From Nitrospirae bacterium JdFR-85 (GTDB lineage: Bacteria > Nitrospirota > Thermodesulfovibrionia > Thermodesulfovibrionales > JdFR-85), in assembly GCA_002011745.1 (NCBI GenBank), contig MTOU01000033.1, positions 1-36,048 on the forward strand: DNA of 36,048 nucleotides, read 5' to 3'. A program made the translations under genes and the position numbers. Under the pieces are notes generated by a model. That model was not told where the DNA came from. It did not search any database and worked only from the letters and a program-made list of their open reading frames with translations. This document shows, piece by piece, positions 15,922-25,023 of this stretch. Position 1 is the first letter of the stretch. The number at the start of each line of letters is the position of its first letter.

Positions 15922-16390
15922 AATATAGATAGAGGACAAATATGGCAAGAGCTATAGCAATCATTATTCCCTGTGCAATATACAGATGTATTATTTCAAA
16001 CATTTCCTTCATATGGACACCAGCGTATCCCAATGCTACAATTCTTATAATATTCAGTACCTGTATTACTATAAATCCTACAACTATTCCTGCTGCCCGT
16101 ATTCTCCATCTTGCAGGATAACTGATCACCGCCACTGTATAAATCATCACTGCTTCAAGCCCATTACAGCCAAATCTCACATCTAGGGCTATTGAGGGTA
16201 GATAGATAATCGAACCATTTACAGAAGACTGGATACCCACGGTCTGAAGAATCTTAGATGTTATTTTTACAATAGAGTTTGTGTATATTCCATTAATATC
16301 TATAATATCCTGTACAGGCTTTAAACCAATAAGGAGAAAAAAAATTCCCATTAGTATAAGATAGGTTAAGAGAAAACGTCTAAGACTCAT
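15884..16390 (-). CDS. xrtH: Exosortase H (IPTL-CTERM-specific sortase)
   Basis: The 168-residue integral membrane protein has four to five helices and the exosortase catalytic set: Cys in RFGCNGLEAV (about residue 75), Arg in LNIIRIVALG (about 116), and His in EIIHLYIAQG (about 139). These are thought to cleave C-terminal sorting signals and transfer the protein to the cell surface. Its substrate is encoded immediately upstream and carries a PTLEQWG signal, which is the specificity of XrtH. It follows that gene after nine bases and overlaps the associated membrane protein, so all three should be co-expressed. The start ATG 16390 lacks a clear ribosome site and probably relies on coupling. 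Confidence 0.88.
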   Translation of the reverse strand: MSLRRFLLTYLILMGIFFLLIGLKPVQDIIDINGIYTNSIVKITSKILQTVGIQSSVNGSIIYLPSIALDVRFGCNGLEAVMIYTVAVISYPARWRIRAAGIVVGFIVIQVLNIIRIVALGYAGVHMKEMFEIIHLYIAQGIMIAIALAIFVLYLYYATKEKHTQTTA

Positions 16391-16398
16391 TTGCTTGT

Positions 16399-17109
16399 TT
16401 ATTTAAACTCTTCCTGCTGTCTTTTTCTCAGCCTCATAGCTGCAGCACCTGCAAGAAAGGCAGCCATTGCAAGGGTACCCCACTGTTCAAGAGTTGGTAC
16501 AGCAGTAGGCTGACCTCTGTCTCCAGCAAGAATCGGTGTATTACACTGGTCCTCGTATGCCCAGTCTATTATGGTGCCTGAAGACGCATCAGCAGCTCCT
16601 TCAAACTGTATCCATCCATAGTGGTAGTTGCCACTGTTGCATTGAGCACTGATAAACCTCACCCCAATGTAGCCCCTCTGGCCAACAAAATTACCATCAG
16701 TACTCCCATATTTATTAGAGTATAAAGCAAGTATATCACGGCTCTCATAATCCCAAGAAAAAGAAGGATTTACCAAAGTAGCCCTGATAGGATAACTTGT
16801 AGGAAGTCTCGCAGGGTCACCATTAGCAGTAGTATCGATCCAGCTATCTCCTAGAGTAAAGGGATTAATGGCCAATGTGTTTATTATGTAACCATAATAA
16901 TATGAGTAAAAAAAATAAAATCTAAAATCAACCACTCCATCTCCATTGAGGTCAACATCTACTGGAGTATTAAATGCATCCACTGTCAAATTCTGCAGAC
17001 CACTGTACTGTACTGCAGCCTCTGCCTGTGAAGCCACTACAAGGGCACCTGTTGCCACCGCCGTGTAGGCTTTAAGTCTCCTTTTAGTAGATTCTTTCAT
17101 GCTTTTCAT
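16399..17109 (-). CDS. IPTL-CTERM surface protein, exosortase H substrate
   Basis: The 236-residue protein has an N-terminal signal peptide (KAYTAVATGALVVASQAEA). The C-terminal sorting module VPTLEQWGTLAMAAFLAGAA is followed by a basic tail (MRLRKRQQ), which is the IPTLxxWG-CTERM pattern with V for I. The mature part is rich in Tyr, Asn and Gly and contains DVDLNGDGVVDF, a calcium-loop-like D-x-N-x-D, and two Cys (AQCNSG, DQCNTP) that could pair. No enzymatic domain is recognised; a secreted surface or matrix protein is likely. Start at ATG 17109 follows GTAGGAGGTTTATT. First gene of the operon with xrtH. Confidence 0.88.
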   Translation of the reverse strand: MKSMKESTKRRLKAYTAVATGALVVASQAEAAVQYSGLQNLTVDAFNTPVDVDLNGDGVVDFRFYFFYSYYYGYIINTLAINPFTLGDSWIDTTANGDPARLPTSYPIRATLVNPSFSWDYESRDILALYSNKYGSTDGNFVGQRGYIGVRFISAQCNSGNYHYGWIQFEGAADASSGTIIDWAYEDQCNTPILAGDRGQPTAVPTLEQWGTLAMAAFLAGAAAMRLRKRQQEEFK

Positions 17110-17141
17110 AATAAACCTCCTACAAAAAATTAAATATTACT

Positions 17142-17169
17142 ATTATCACAAAACTATTTAAAATGTCAA
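17142..17169 (-). promoter_or_regulatory. Promoter of the IPTL-CTERM/xrtH operon
   Basis: TTGACA (17164-17169) is followed by GATAAT (17142-17147) after 16 bases on the minus strand, or by TAATAG two bases further. Start near 17135 leaves a short leader with the GTAGGAGG site. Confidence 0.55.
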
Positions 17170-17209
17170 ATCAACCGCAAAGGTTTATAGTTATATTTTC
17201 TCCTATAAA

Positions 17210-17692
17210 TCAAAACCTTATATACCACACATCTTGTCCTCTAAGGTTCTTTCCATAATATCTTAATCCTTTCCGTTGGAGCCACCTTCTGATCCCTTTT
17301 CTGTAAAACTTTGGATTTTCCATTATCATGACTATCCCTTCAGGCCGGGGATTATATTCATAATCCTTCAGAAACAGATAGGTCTGTTCTGCTATAAAAC
17401 TGATAAGACCAAGATTTCTGCGGTCCTCGGGACGGATAAACATTCTATAAAAATAGAAGGGTTTCTCAAAATCCACTAACTTCCTTATATGTACTGTATT
17501 AACTCCTATGATATCTCCCCTTTTGCTCCTAATAATAAATACCACCTGATGTACTCTTTGTTCTGCTATTTCCTTAGACAAAGCCCTATGGGTAAGCCAA
17601 AATCTTATCACCTCCTCCCGTATCTGCTCTGACATACTCTGATAAACATTCTCAAGTATATAATCTCTATAAAAAAACCTTGTCCTTAGCAT
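17210..17692 (-). CDS. GNAT-like protein coupled to the phosphodiesterase-sulfotransferase gene
   Basis: Start chosen at ATG 17692 (MLRTRFFYRDYILENVYQS), which overlaps the upstream stop by seven bases; an upstream in-frame start at 17740 would lie deep in that gene. The 160-residue protein looks like an acyltransferase fold: QVVFIIRSKRGDIIGVNTVHI (beta strands), then FYFYRMFIRPEDRRNLGLISFIAEQ, where the family's acyl-CoA loop lies, and a C-terminal segment NPKFYRKGIRRWLQRKGLRY typical of GNAT ends. No classical Q/RxxGxG/A loop is clean, so the call is tentative. Coupling to the upstream giant gene suggests modification of the same product, such as a polysaccharide or lipid. That is inference. 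Confidence 0.6.
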   Translation of the reverse strand: MLRTRFFYRDYILENVYQSMSEQIREEVIRFWLTHRALSKEIAEQRVHQVVFIIRSKRGDIIGVNTVHIRKLVDFEKPFYFYRMFIRPEDRRNLGLISFIAEQTYLFLKDYEYNPRPEGIVMIMENPKFYRKGIRRWLQRKGLRYYGKNLRGQDVWYIRF

Positions 17693-20502
17693 TTTATCCC
17701 TCTGCCCTGTCTCTTCAGAGAGGGGTCCACTGCTCTGCACATTCTTTCTTCATCGAGTCTTCCATTCAAGAATTGATTTACCCTCTTTGCCGTTTCTTCA
17801 GGCCTCAGCAGTGTCTCATTGTAGTCCACATACAAGGTGGGTATCTCCCTGGCGGCCAGCATCAGGCGGGCCTGTGTCAGTTGGTGTGAGAATATCTTCT
17901 TAAGTGTCTCGTCTGATAGTGTTGCTCCCTTTTTCCCCTGTCTCTGGAGCATTCTCCTTTGTGAGGCAACTACCTCGTCAAGGTTTCTCAACATGAAGAT
18001 GATTCTGTAATTTATATCCTCCTGTCTCGGTAAATAATACAGAAGTTGTGTCACAATCTTTACCGCCTTACCCTTTGCATCAGGAAGCCACGAAGCGTCT
18101 CTTTTGAGTTGTTTTGCCTTCTCAAATTCTAAGTACCCCTTTGGGTTGTCCTCGTCAGGTTTCCGCAAATCATCGGTAAGTATGGGAAAGCCTCCCTCTT
18201 TTAACATCTGCATCATCATGGAGGTGCCTGATCGGGGAAGTCCTGATACTATCACCACCGTGGTATCAGGTTCAAAGGAACTGCTGAGAAGGGCCTGCTG
18301 TGCTTCAAGCAACCCTACCTGGTCAGAGGTTATTGAACGGGTAGCTTCCTCTGTCTTGTCAGCAGTTACAGAAAGCTTGCCTTCCTTTATGAGCTTGAGT
18401 CTTCTTGCTGCTTCCTCAGCAAGCCTTTTATGTCTGTCTGCTAATAGCTCGTCCTTTAAGCGGTTCCTGTAAATATAGGCTAATCTCCTGTGAGCCTCTG
18501 GGAAGTTCGGGTTCTGATGAACAGCCAGTTTCAGTGCCTGGACAGCCTCATAAAGCCTGCCTGTACGGTGCAGAGCTACTCCGAGAAAGTAATGTGCCCT
18601 CGGATTGTGAAACTGCAGTCCCACTGCGTCAAGTCCTGCCTCCACAGCCCTCTCATTCTCCCGTCTGCCAAGATATACTCTGCACAGACCGAGACATGCC
18701 TCAGCACTTTCAGGGTCTATCTCCGATGCCTTCCTGTAACACCTTTCAGCCTTATCCCATCTCTTTATCTTGAGATACACCTCTCCAAGTTTGGTATAGA
18801 GTGCAGGTTGAGACCTTTCCGTCCTTTCTGCTGCTTTAAGGTGTTTAAGTGCCTCCTGCAGCCTGTCTTCTTTAAATAACAGACTCCCCATCAAAAATTC
18901 CATTGTGTAAGGGTTTCTGCCTGCCTCAGCCCTGAGCTTTCTCAGTCTTCTGTGGTCCTCCTGAGTCCACTCCTCTGGAGACTTGTCCTTCATCTTTTCT
19001 CTGAACCCTTTCAACTCCAACCTTGCCTTCCTGGTGTTCTTCCTCTTCCTCTCAAATACTTCTTCAAGCACTCTTCTCGCCTTTACAGTCTGCTCAATAG
19101 CCTGATAACAACTGACCAGTTGGATTCCGAAACGGTACTCATCAGGGTATCTCTCGTACAGGTCCTCCAGCATCGGTATCGCCTTTGAGTACAGTCCAGC
19201 GTCCATGTATGAGCGTGCCTCGTTGTAATGGAGTTCTCTTACGCAGTCTTCCACAGCCTTCTGTTTATCTTTATCAGGCTCTTCTATATAGCCCAATTCA
19301 ACCAGTTGTTTGATAGCCTCCTTTGTTTCTATAGGATCTATCCTCCAGTCGGGTGGATGACTGCCGTCCTCTCCTGGCACATCGTCCCAGCTCGGTATGA
19401 CCCTTATCTTAGGAGGCTGTTCAAATATGTTTACCAAAGGTTTACCGTCCATGTCTTCACCCACGGGAAGTCCCAGAATAGTAAGCACAGTAGGACATAC
19501 ATCAAGCAGACTCGCTCCGTAGATTATCTCGTCCTTTTTTATCCCTGGCCCTTTTGCAACGAATATCCCGTAGTGGCGGTGCTGTAGAGCAGGCCCTGCC
19601 GGTTCCATTGGAATATGTCTTGGCCTCATTTGGTCAGAGTGAAAACCGTGGTCTGAGACAAGAATCACCACAGTGTCATCACCTGCCCTCTTCAGAAGGG
19701 TACCCAGGAGAAGATCGTGGTAGATATAACCACTCTCTACTATATTTTTATATAATTCATAATCCCTTTCATTTATCCATGGCAATTTTGGCGGGTGGTA
19801 GTTTATAAAGCCGTGGCAGAAGTGGTCTATTGCATCATAATACACTGCAGCAAAGTCCCATGGTTCATGGTCAAGTATGGCAGTGGCTGCTCTGTTGATG
19901 GTGGTACAGTCTGCAATAATCTTGGCTATGTTCTCTACCCTGCGGTCTTTTTCCTGGTCAATCTCAGACAGTTTGGGCAGAAATTTCAGAATGAGTCCCA
20001 CATCCAGTTCTTGAGGATGGAGCCTGAGTTGAGCAAGAGGGCGAATGAGTCTTTCTGGATATATAGAGCCCGGCCTCACAGGCCAGGGCTTTCCATAAGG
20101 TACCACAGCCCTCTGGTAGTGGTTTGAGACCATTACACCATTGATAGGCTCCACAGGATGGGAGGGCCACCAGCCAACCACCACACATTTCTTTCCTACA
20201 AGTGTGAAAATGTTCCAGATTGCTCGTGTCTTTCTTGAAAGAGTGGTTATAGGCCGAACGCCCTCACCTGAAGGATCAGGTTCTATAAAACCAAGCACTC
20301 TGTGCTTGTACGGACGCTTCCCAGTGGCTATTGAGGTCCAGAGCATTGGAGAAAGAGAGGGATAAAGGGTGGCAAGATTACCCATCACTCCTTCATTGAT
20401 AAACCTCTCAAGATTGGGCATCTTGCCTGCTTCAATCAGGGGATGGATAATCTTCCAGTCAGCCCCATCCCATCCGATTAATAGAACTCTTTTTACCCTC
20501 AT
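17686..20502 (-). CDS. Three-domain fusion: alkaline-phosphatase-superfamily phosphodiesterase, TPR, sulfotransferase
   Basis: Residues 1 to about 380 are a type I phosphodiesterase/nucleotide pyrophosphatase domain: metal Asp in LIGWDGADW, a Ser/Thr nucleophile region in TLYPSLSPMLWTSIATGK, DAIDHFCHGF, and metal Asp-His in VSDHGFHSD. Residues about 400-690 contain tetratricopeptide repeats (LYTKLGEVYLKIKRWDKAER, AEACLGLCRVYLGRRENERA, AHYFLGVALHRTGRLYEAVQ). Residues about 750-938 are a sulfotransferase-like domain with the PAPS phosphate loop VVIVSGLPRSGTSMMMQML and the RNLDEVVASQRRM 3'-phosphate motif. No signal peptide is seen. It starts at ATG 20502 without a Shine-Dalgarno, just after a promoter, and is followed by a coupled GNAT-like gene. 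Substrates are unknown; an envelope glycan or lipid is plausible beside the exosortase operon. Confidence 0.85.
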   Translation of the reverse strand: MRVKRVLLIGWDGADWKIIHPLIEAGKMPNLERFINEGVMGNLATLYPSLSPMLWTSIATGKRPYKHRVLGFIEPDPSGEGVRPITTLSRKTRAIWNIFTLVGKKCVVVGWWPSHPVEPINGVMVSNHYQRAVVPYGKPWPVRPGSIYPERLIRPLAQLRLHPQELDVGLILKFLPKLSEIDQEKDRRVENIAKIIADCTTINRAATAILDHEPWDFAAVYYDAIDHFCHGFINYHPPKLPWINERDYELYKNIVESGYIYHDLLLGTLLKRAGDDTVVILVSDHGFHSDQMRPRHIPMEPAGPALQHRHYGIFVAKGPGIKKDEIIYGASLLDVCPTVLTILGLPVGEDMDGKPLVNIFEQPPKIRVIPSWDDVPGEDGSHPPDWRIDPIETKEAIKQLVELGYIEEPDKDKQKAVEDCVRELHYNEARSYMDAGLYSKAIPMLEDLYERYPDEYRFGIQLVSCYQAIEQTVKARRVLEEVFERKRKNTRKARLELKGFREKMKDKSPEEWTQEDHRRLRKLRAEAGRNPYTMEFLMGSLLFKEDRLQEALKHLKAAERTERSQPALYTKLGEVYLKIKRWDKAERCYRKASEIDPESAEACLGLCRVYLGRRENERAVEAGLDAVGLQFHNPRAHYFLGVALHRTGRLYEAVQALKLAVHQNPNFPEAHRRLAYIYRNRLKDELLADRHKRLAEEAARRLKLIKEGKLSVTADKTEEATRSITSDQVGLLEAQQALLSSSFEPDTTVVIVSGLPRSGTSMMMQMLKEGGFPILTDDLRKPDEDNPKGYLEFEKAKQLKRDASWLPDAKGKAVKIVTQLLYYLPRQEDINYRIIFMLRNLDEVVASQRRMLQRQGKKGATLSDETLKKIFSHQLTQARLMLAAREIPTLYVDYNETLLRPEETAKRVNQFLNGRLDEERMCRAVDPSLKRQGRGIKC

Positions 20503-20514
20503 TAAGGCAATAAA

Positions 20515-20544
20515 ATTTTAAAAAACTTTTAAGAAATTTGTCTA
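20515..20544 (-). promoter_or_regulatory. Promoter of the phosphodiesterase-TPR-sulfotransferase gene
   Basis: TAGACA (20539-20544) and TAAAAT (20515-20520) are 18 bases apart on the minus strand. Start near 20508 leaves about five leader bases before ATG 20502 and no ribosome site, a nearly leaderless arrangement divergent from dnaE. Confidence 0.5.
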
Positions 20545-20574
20545 TTACAGTAAGGCTTATGTTAGACCAATAAA

Positions 20575-20604
20575 TTGACTTACCTTTATACCTAAGGTTA
20601 ATAT
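20575..20604 (+). promoter_or_regulatory. Promoter of dnaE
   Basis: TTGACT (20575-20580) with TAATAT (20599-20604) at 18 bases, or TTAATA at 17. Start near 20611 is two bases before the ATG at 20613, and the upstream AT-rich bases have no Shine-Dalgarno. Confidence 0.55.
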
Positions 20605-20612
20605 TAAAAATC

Positions 20613-23600
20613 ATGAAAAGACATGCTGAGTATGTGCCTCTGCATCTTCATACCGAGTACAGTCTCCTTGATGGGGCAATCCGGATTGACGAGCTTGTCC
20701 GGAAGGCGTCCGAGTACAGGATGCCCGCCATTGCTATTACTGATCACGGTAACCTCTTCGGAGCCATAGAGTTCTATAAGAAGGCTGTTAAGGCCGGCCT
20801 GAAGCCGATAATCGGCTGTGAGGTCTATCTTGCCCCAGGTAGCCGATTTAGCCGTAAAGTGCTACCCACTGGAGAGAAGGCATTCCATCTGATACTGCTT
20901 GCAAGGGATATGGATGGCTATAAGAACCTGATGCAGCTGTCAAGCAAGGCGTATATTGAGGGATTCTACTATAAACCACGGATAGACATAGAGCTTCTTC
21001 AGAGCCACAGCAAGGGGCTTATAGGCCTCAGTGCCTGTATGCATGGAGAGGTGCCCTATTATATAGGGCTCGGGGATATTGACAGGGCAAGAGAAGCAGC
21101 CCTCAGATACAAACAGATCTTTGGAGACAGAAATTTCTATCTGGAACTCCAGGACAACGGTCTTAAGGAACAGGAAGAGATCAACAGGACACTTGTGGAA
21201 CTTTCAAAGGAACTTCAGATCCCTCTAGTAGCTACAAATGACTGTCATTACTTAAGACAGGAAGACCACAGAGCGCACGACATCCTGTTATGCATACAAA
21301 CAGGTAAGTCCGTGCATGCAAAGGACCGTTTGAGGTTTGAGACAGATCAGCTGTACTTCAAGTCTCCCGAGGAGATTAAGAGGAGCTTTTCTGAGATACC
21401 AGAGGCGGTAAAAAACAGTGTAGAAATTGCTGAGAAATGCAATCTGGATTTGAGGCTTGGTGAACCCCTTCTGCCAACTTATAAACTACCTGAGGACAGA
21501 ACAGCAGAACAGGAACTCGAACGATTGGCTGAAGAAGGGCTGAGAAGAAAGTTAGGGGGTGATCCCCCTGAGGAGTACATGAAGCGGCTCCAGTATGAGG
21601 TGAGGATAATCAACAAGATGGGATTTGCCCCGTACTTTCTGATAGTCTGGGATTTCATAAACTTTGCAAAGAGCAGGGGAATACCTGTTGGTCCTGGCAG
21701 AGGCTCTGCAGCAGGCAGTCTCGTTGCATATTCCCTGAATATAACAGAGATTGACCCTATAAAGTACAACCTCTTCTTTGAGAGGTTCTTGAATCCTGAC
21801 CGTATAAGTATGCCTGATATAGATGTAGACTTCTGTAAGGACAAAAGGGATGAGGTGATCCATTATGTGGCAGAAAAGTACGGAGTGGATCAGGTTGCCC
21901 ATATAATCACCTTCGGTACCATGAAGGCGAGGGCTGTGATAAGGGATGTGGGCAGGGCACTTGATATACCTTATTCAGATGTTGACAGAATAGCAAAAAT
22001 GGTTCCTGCAGGTGTAAATGTCACCATAGATTATGCACTCCAGACAGAACAGAGGCTGAGAGATGCCTACGAGAAGGACCCACGAATAAAGGAGCTTATT
22101 GATATAGCCAGAAGACTGGAAGGACTCTGCAGACACGCCTCAACCCATGCAGCAGGGGTGGTGATCTCACCCTCACCCCTCACAAACTACACACCTCTTT
22201 ATAAAAATCCTTCTGAAGATACCATAACGACCCAGTTTGATATGAAGTCTGTTGAGGCTATTGGACTTCTTAAGTTCGATTTTCTTGGACTGAAGACACT
22301 TACTGTAATTGAAGAGACCCTTAGGTATCTCAAGGAGTCGGGCAAGAACTTTGACCTAAGCAGCATACCCTTAGATGACCCCAAAACTTACCAACTCCTG
22401 AGCAAAGGGCAGACAACAGGGGTGTTCCAGCTTGAAAGCTCGGGCATGAAAGACCTCCTTGTAAGACTTGAGCCAGGCAGGTTTGAGGATCTCATAGCCC
22501 TTGTGGCTCTGTTCAGGCCAGGCCCCCTTGGAAGTGGCATGGTAGAAGACTTTATTCAGAGGAAAAAGGGACATAGAAAGGTGGAGTATGATATCCCACA
22601 ACTGAAGGAAATCCTTGATGAGACCTATGGGGTAATACTCTACCAAGAACAGGTGATGAGGATTGCCCATAAACTCGCTGGCTTCAGTATGGCAGAGGCG
22701 GATATCCTCCGTAAGGCAATGGGGAAGAAACAGAAAGAGCAGATGGAGGCCCTCCAAACAAAATTTGTCAGTGGTGCAGTGAAGAATGGAATACCTGAAG
22801 AGAAAGCAAAGAGGCTCTTTGAGGTGATGTCTCATTTTGGAGAGTATGGCTTTAATAAGTCCCATTCTGCTGCCTATGCCTATCTCGCCTACCAGACCGC
22901 CTATCTGAAGGCACACTTCCCAGTAGAATTTATGGCCGCAAACCTGTCAAAAGAGGAGAACTCTGATAAAGTGGTCCTCTTTATAAAAGAATGCAGGCAG
23001 ATGGGTATCCAGGTTCTGCCGCCTGACATAAACCTGAGTGAGAGCAATTTCAGGGTTATAGGGAACTCCATCCGCTTCGGGCTTGAGGCTGTAAAGGGGA
23101 TTGGAGAGGCAGCGGTCTCAGAGATACTTAGGGCGAGAAAGGAGGGGCCCTTTAGAGATATTGAAGACCTTCTGCAAAGAGTTGACACCAGGAAGGTAAA
23201 CCGTAAGGCACTTGAGAGCTTAGTGAAGGCAGGGGCCCTTGACAGTCTTGTAGATTTAGACGCTCCTGTGGTACTAAGAAGGGCAAAGGCGATGAAATTG
23301 ATAGAAGAATTGATGGATAGGCGTAGCAGCCCAGGGTTGTTTGGACAGCAGAGTCTCCTGTCATCTGAGAAAGAGGATACTGTGGAACCATGGAGCGAGG
23401 AGGAGCTCCTTGCAGCAGAGAGAGAATCCCTCGGATTCTACATCACAGGCCATCCAATAGACAGATACAACCCCTTTCTACAAGGCACAGGTGTAAGAAA
23501 GACAAGGGTACTGGAGGAGCTACCTGACACCACAGAGGTGACTGTTGCAGGTATAATAAGTACAATAAAAAGGACCACCACCAAGACGAAGGAGAGGATG

Positions 23601-24032
23601 GCTATCTTTACCCTGGAGGATGATGAGGGTTCTGTGGAGTGTATAACCTTTCCAGACACTTATAGTAGAAAGGCAGATATAATTGTAAAGAACAACCTTG
23701 TCTTCATAGATGGTACTACAGATAAGTCTGAAAAGGGTGTAAAGATTATAGTAAGAGACCTCTGGAGTATTGATGATGTATTCTCTGTAAAAAGGTTTAA
23801 GGTGGAGTTGACCCTTGCATCGGAGACACTAAACAGTGATAAACTAAGAGAGGTTAAAGAGACTTTTGTATCCTCAAAAGGAGATGCACCGGTGTATATA
23901 AGGCTCAGAAACAATGGATACGAGACAGTGATACTTACTGACTACAGCATCAGTCCCTGTTTTGAGACCCTTGAGAGGCTTTCAAGCCTGCTCGGGAGCA
24001 ACTCTATCCGGCTTATTCCAGTAAACAATTGA
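20613..24032 (+). CDS. dnaE: DNA polymerase III alpha subunit
   Basis: The replicative polymerase subunit, 1139 residues. The N-terminal PHP domain begins HLHTEYSLLDGAIRI and continues ITDHGNLFGAIEFYKKA. The catalytic palm has GPGRGSAAGSLVAYSLNI and the acidic PDIDVDFC. The fingers and tau-binding parts follow, with ALFRPGPLGSGMV, YGVILYQEQVMRIAHKLAGF, HFGEYGFNKSHSAAYAYLAY and TAYLKAHFPVEFMAANLS. A helix-hairpin-helix (GLEAVKGIGEAAVSEIL) and an OB fold (TVAGIISTIKR, FTLEDDEGSVECITFPD) come after. It begins a dense plus-strand operon with accA 13 bases on. Start at ATG 20613 matches the family and coincides with the predicted transcription start. Confidence 0.98.
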   Translation: MKRHAEYVPLHLHTEYSLLDGAIRIDELVRKASEYRMPAIAITDHGNLFGAIEFYKKAVKAGLKPIIGCEVYLAPGSRFSRKVLPTGEKAFHLILLARDMDGYKNLMQLSSKAYIEGFYYKPRIDIELLQSHSKGLIGLSACMHGEVPYYIGLGDIDRAREAALRYKQIFGDRNFYLELQDNGLKEQEEINRTLVELSKELQIPLVATNDCHYLRQEDHRAHDILLCIQTGKSVHAKDRLRFETDQLYFKSPEEIKRSFSEIPEAVKNSVEIAEKCNLDLRLGEPLLPTYKLPEDRTAEQELERLAEEGLRRKLGGDPPEEYMKRLQYEVRIINKMGFAPYFLIVWDFINFAKSRGIPVGPGRGSAAGSLVAYSLNITEIDPIKYNLFFERFLNPDRISMPDIDVDFCKDKRDEVIHYVAEKYGVDQVAHIITFGTMKARAVIRDVGRALDIPYSDVDRIAKMVPAGVNVTIDYALQTEQRLRDAYEKDPRIKELIDIARRLEGLCRHASTHAAGVVISPSPLTNYTPLYKNPSEDTITTQFDMKSVEAIGLLKFDFLGLKTLTVIEETLRYLKESGKNFDLSSIPLDDPKTYQLLSKGQTTGVFQLESSGMKDLLVRLEPGRFEDLIALVALFRPGPLGSGMVEDFIQRKKGHRKVEYDIPQLKEILDETYGVILYQEQVMRIAHKLAGFSMAEADILRKAMGKKQKEQMEALQTKFVSGAVKNGIPEEKAKRLFEVMSHFGEYGFNKSHSAAYAYLAYQTAYLKAHFPVEFMAANLSKEENSDKVVLFIKECRQMGIQVLPPDINLSESNFRVIGNSIRFGLEAVKGIGEAAVSEILRARKEGPFRDIEDLLQRVDTRKVNRKALESLVKAGALDSLVDLDAPVVLRRAKAMKLIEELMDRRSSPGLFGQQSLLSSEKEDTVEPWSEEELLAAERESLGFYITGHPIDRYNPFLQGTGVRKTRVLEELPDTTEVTVAGIISTIKRTTTKTKERMAIFTLEDDEGSVECITFPDTYSRKADIIVKNNLVFIDGTTDKSEKGVKIIVRDLWSIDDVFSVKRFKVELTLASETLNSDKLREVKETFVSSKGDAPVYIRLRNNGYETVILTDYSISPCFETLERLSSLLGSNSIRLIPVNN

Positions 24033-24045
24033 TTAGGGGAGGACA

Positions 24046-25023
24046 ATGCCGAAAGTATACCTTGAATTTGAAAAACCACTACAGGAACTTGAGCAGAGAA
24101 TAGAGGAACTCAGAAGGCTCACCAATGGCCAAGGACCTGATATTGAGCTTCGTCAGTTGGAGGAGAGGGCGAGAAAACTTCGTAGACAGATATTCTCTAA
24201 TCTTACACCTTGGCAGAAGACCTTGATTGCGAGACATCCTGACAGACCCTATACAATGGACTATATAAAACTGATAACAGATGACTTCATTGAACTGCAC
24301 GGTGACAGGAGATTCTCAGAGGATCCCTCTGTAGTAGGGGGGATAGGGAGTATTGATGGGATGACGGTCTTCATTATAGGCCATCAGAAAGGGCGCGGGA
24401 CGAGAGAAAGAATAGAAAGAAACTTTGGACAGCCCCATCCTGAAGGATACAGAAAGGCTCTCAGACTGATGAAAATGGCTGAAAGGTTCCGTAAACCTGT
24501 ATTAACCCTTATAGATACTCCAGGTGCATACCCTGGCATAGGTGCAGAAGAAAGGGGACAGGCAGAGGCGATAGCCACTAACCTAATGGAAATGTCCATG
24601 CTGAGAGTCCCCATTATTTCAGTGGTGATAGGTGAGGGTGGAAGTGGGGGTGCTCTGGCCCTCAGTGTTGCAGACAGACTCTATATGCTCTACTACTCCA
24701 TATATTCAGTCATATCTCCTGAAGGATGTGCTGCGATTCTCTGGAAGAAGGATGGAGAGGTGACTACTGTGGAGTTTGCAAAGGCTGCCGAGACCCTGAA
24801 GCTCACTGCAGATGACCTTAAAGGATTCGAAATTATTGATGATATAATACCCGAACCTGAGGGAGGTGCCCATAGAGACCCTGAGACAACGGCAAGGAAT
24901 ATCAAGGAGAAGGTGATGGAGAGTTTTGAGGAACTCTCAAGGCTTCCTACAGAGGAGCTTCTCCAGAAGAGATACGAAAAACTGAGAAAAATCGGTAAAT
25001 TCAGAATAGGACAGAAGCAATGA
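24046..25023 (+). CDS. accA: Acetyl-CoA carboxylase carboxyltransferase alpha subunit
   Basis: AccA with AccD transfers carboxyl from biotin to acetyl-CoA, committing carbon to fatty-acid synthesis. The 325-residue protein shows [110 protein letters not shown] and [14 protein letters not shown]. Ribosome site GGGGAGG lies six bases before ATG 24046. Its stop overlaps the next gene in ATGA. Placement after dnaE is a known gene order in many bacteria. accD is not in the window. Confidence 0.98.
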   Translation: MPKVYLEFEKPLQELEQRIEELRRLTNGQGPDIELRQLEERARKLRRQIFSNLTPWQKTLIARHPDRPYTMDYIKLITDDFIELHGDRRFSEDPSVVGGIGSIDGMTVFIIGHQKGRGTRERIERNFGQPHPEGYRKALRLMKMAERFRKPVLTLIDTPGAYPGIGAEERGQAEAIATNLMEMSMLRVPIISVVIGEGGSGGALALSVADRLYMLYYSIYSVISPEGCAAILWKKDGEVTTVEFAKAAETLKLTADDLKGFEIIDDIIPEPEGGAHRDPETTARNIKEKVMESFEELSRLPTEELLQKRYEKLRKIGKFRIGQKQ

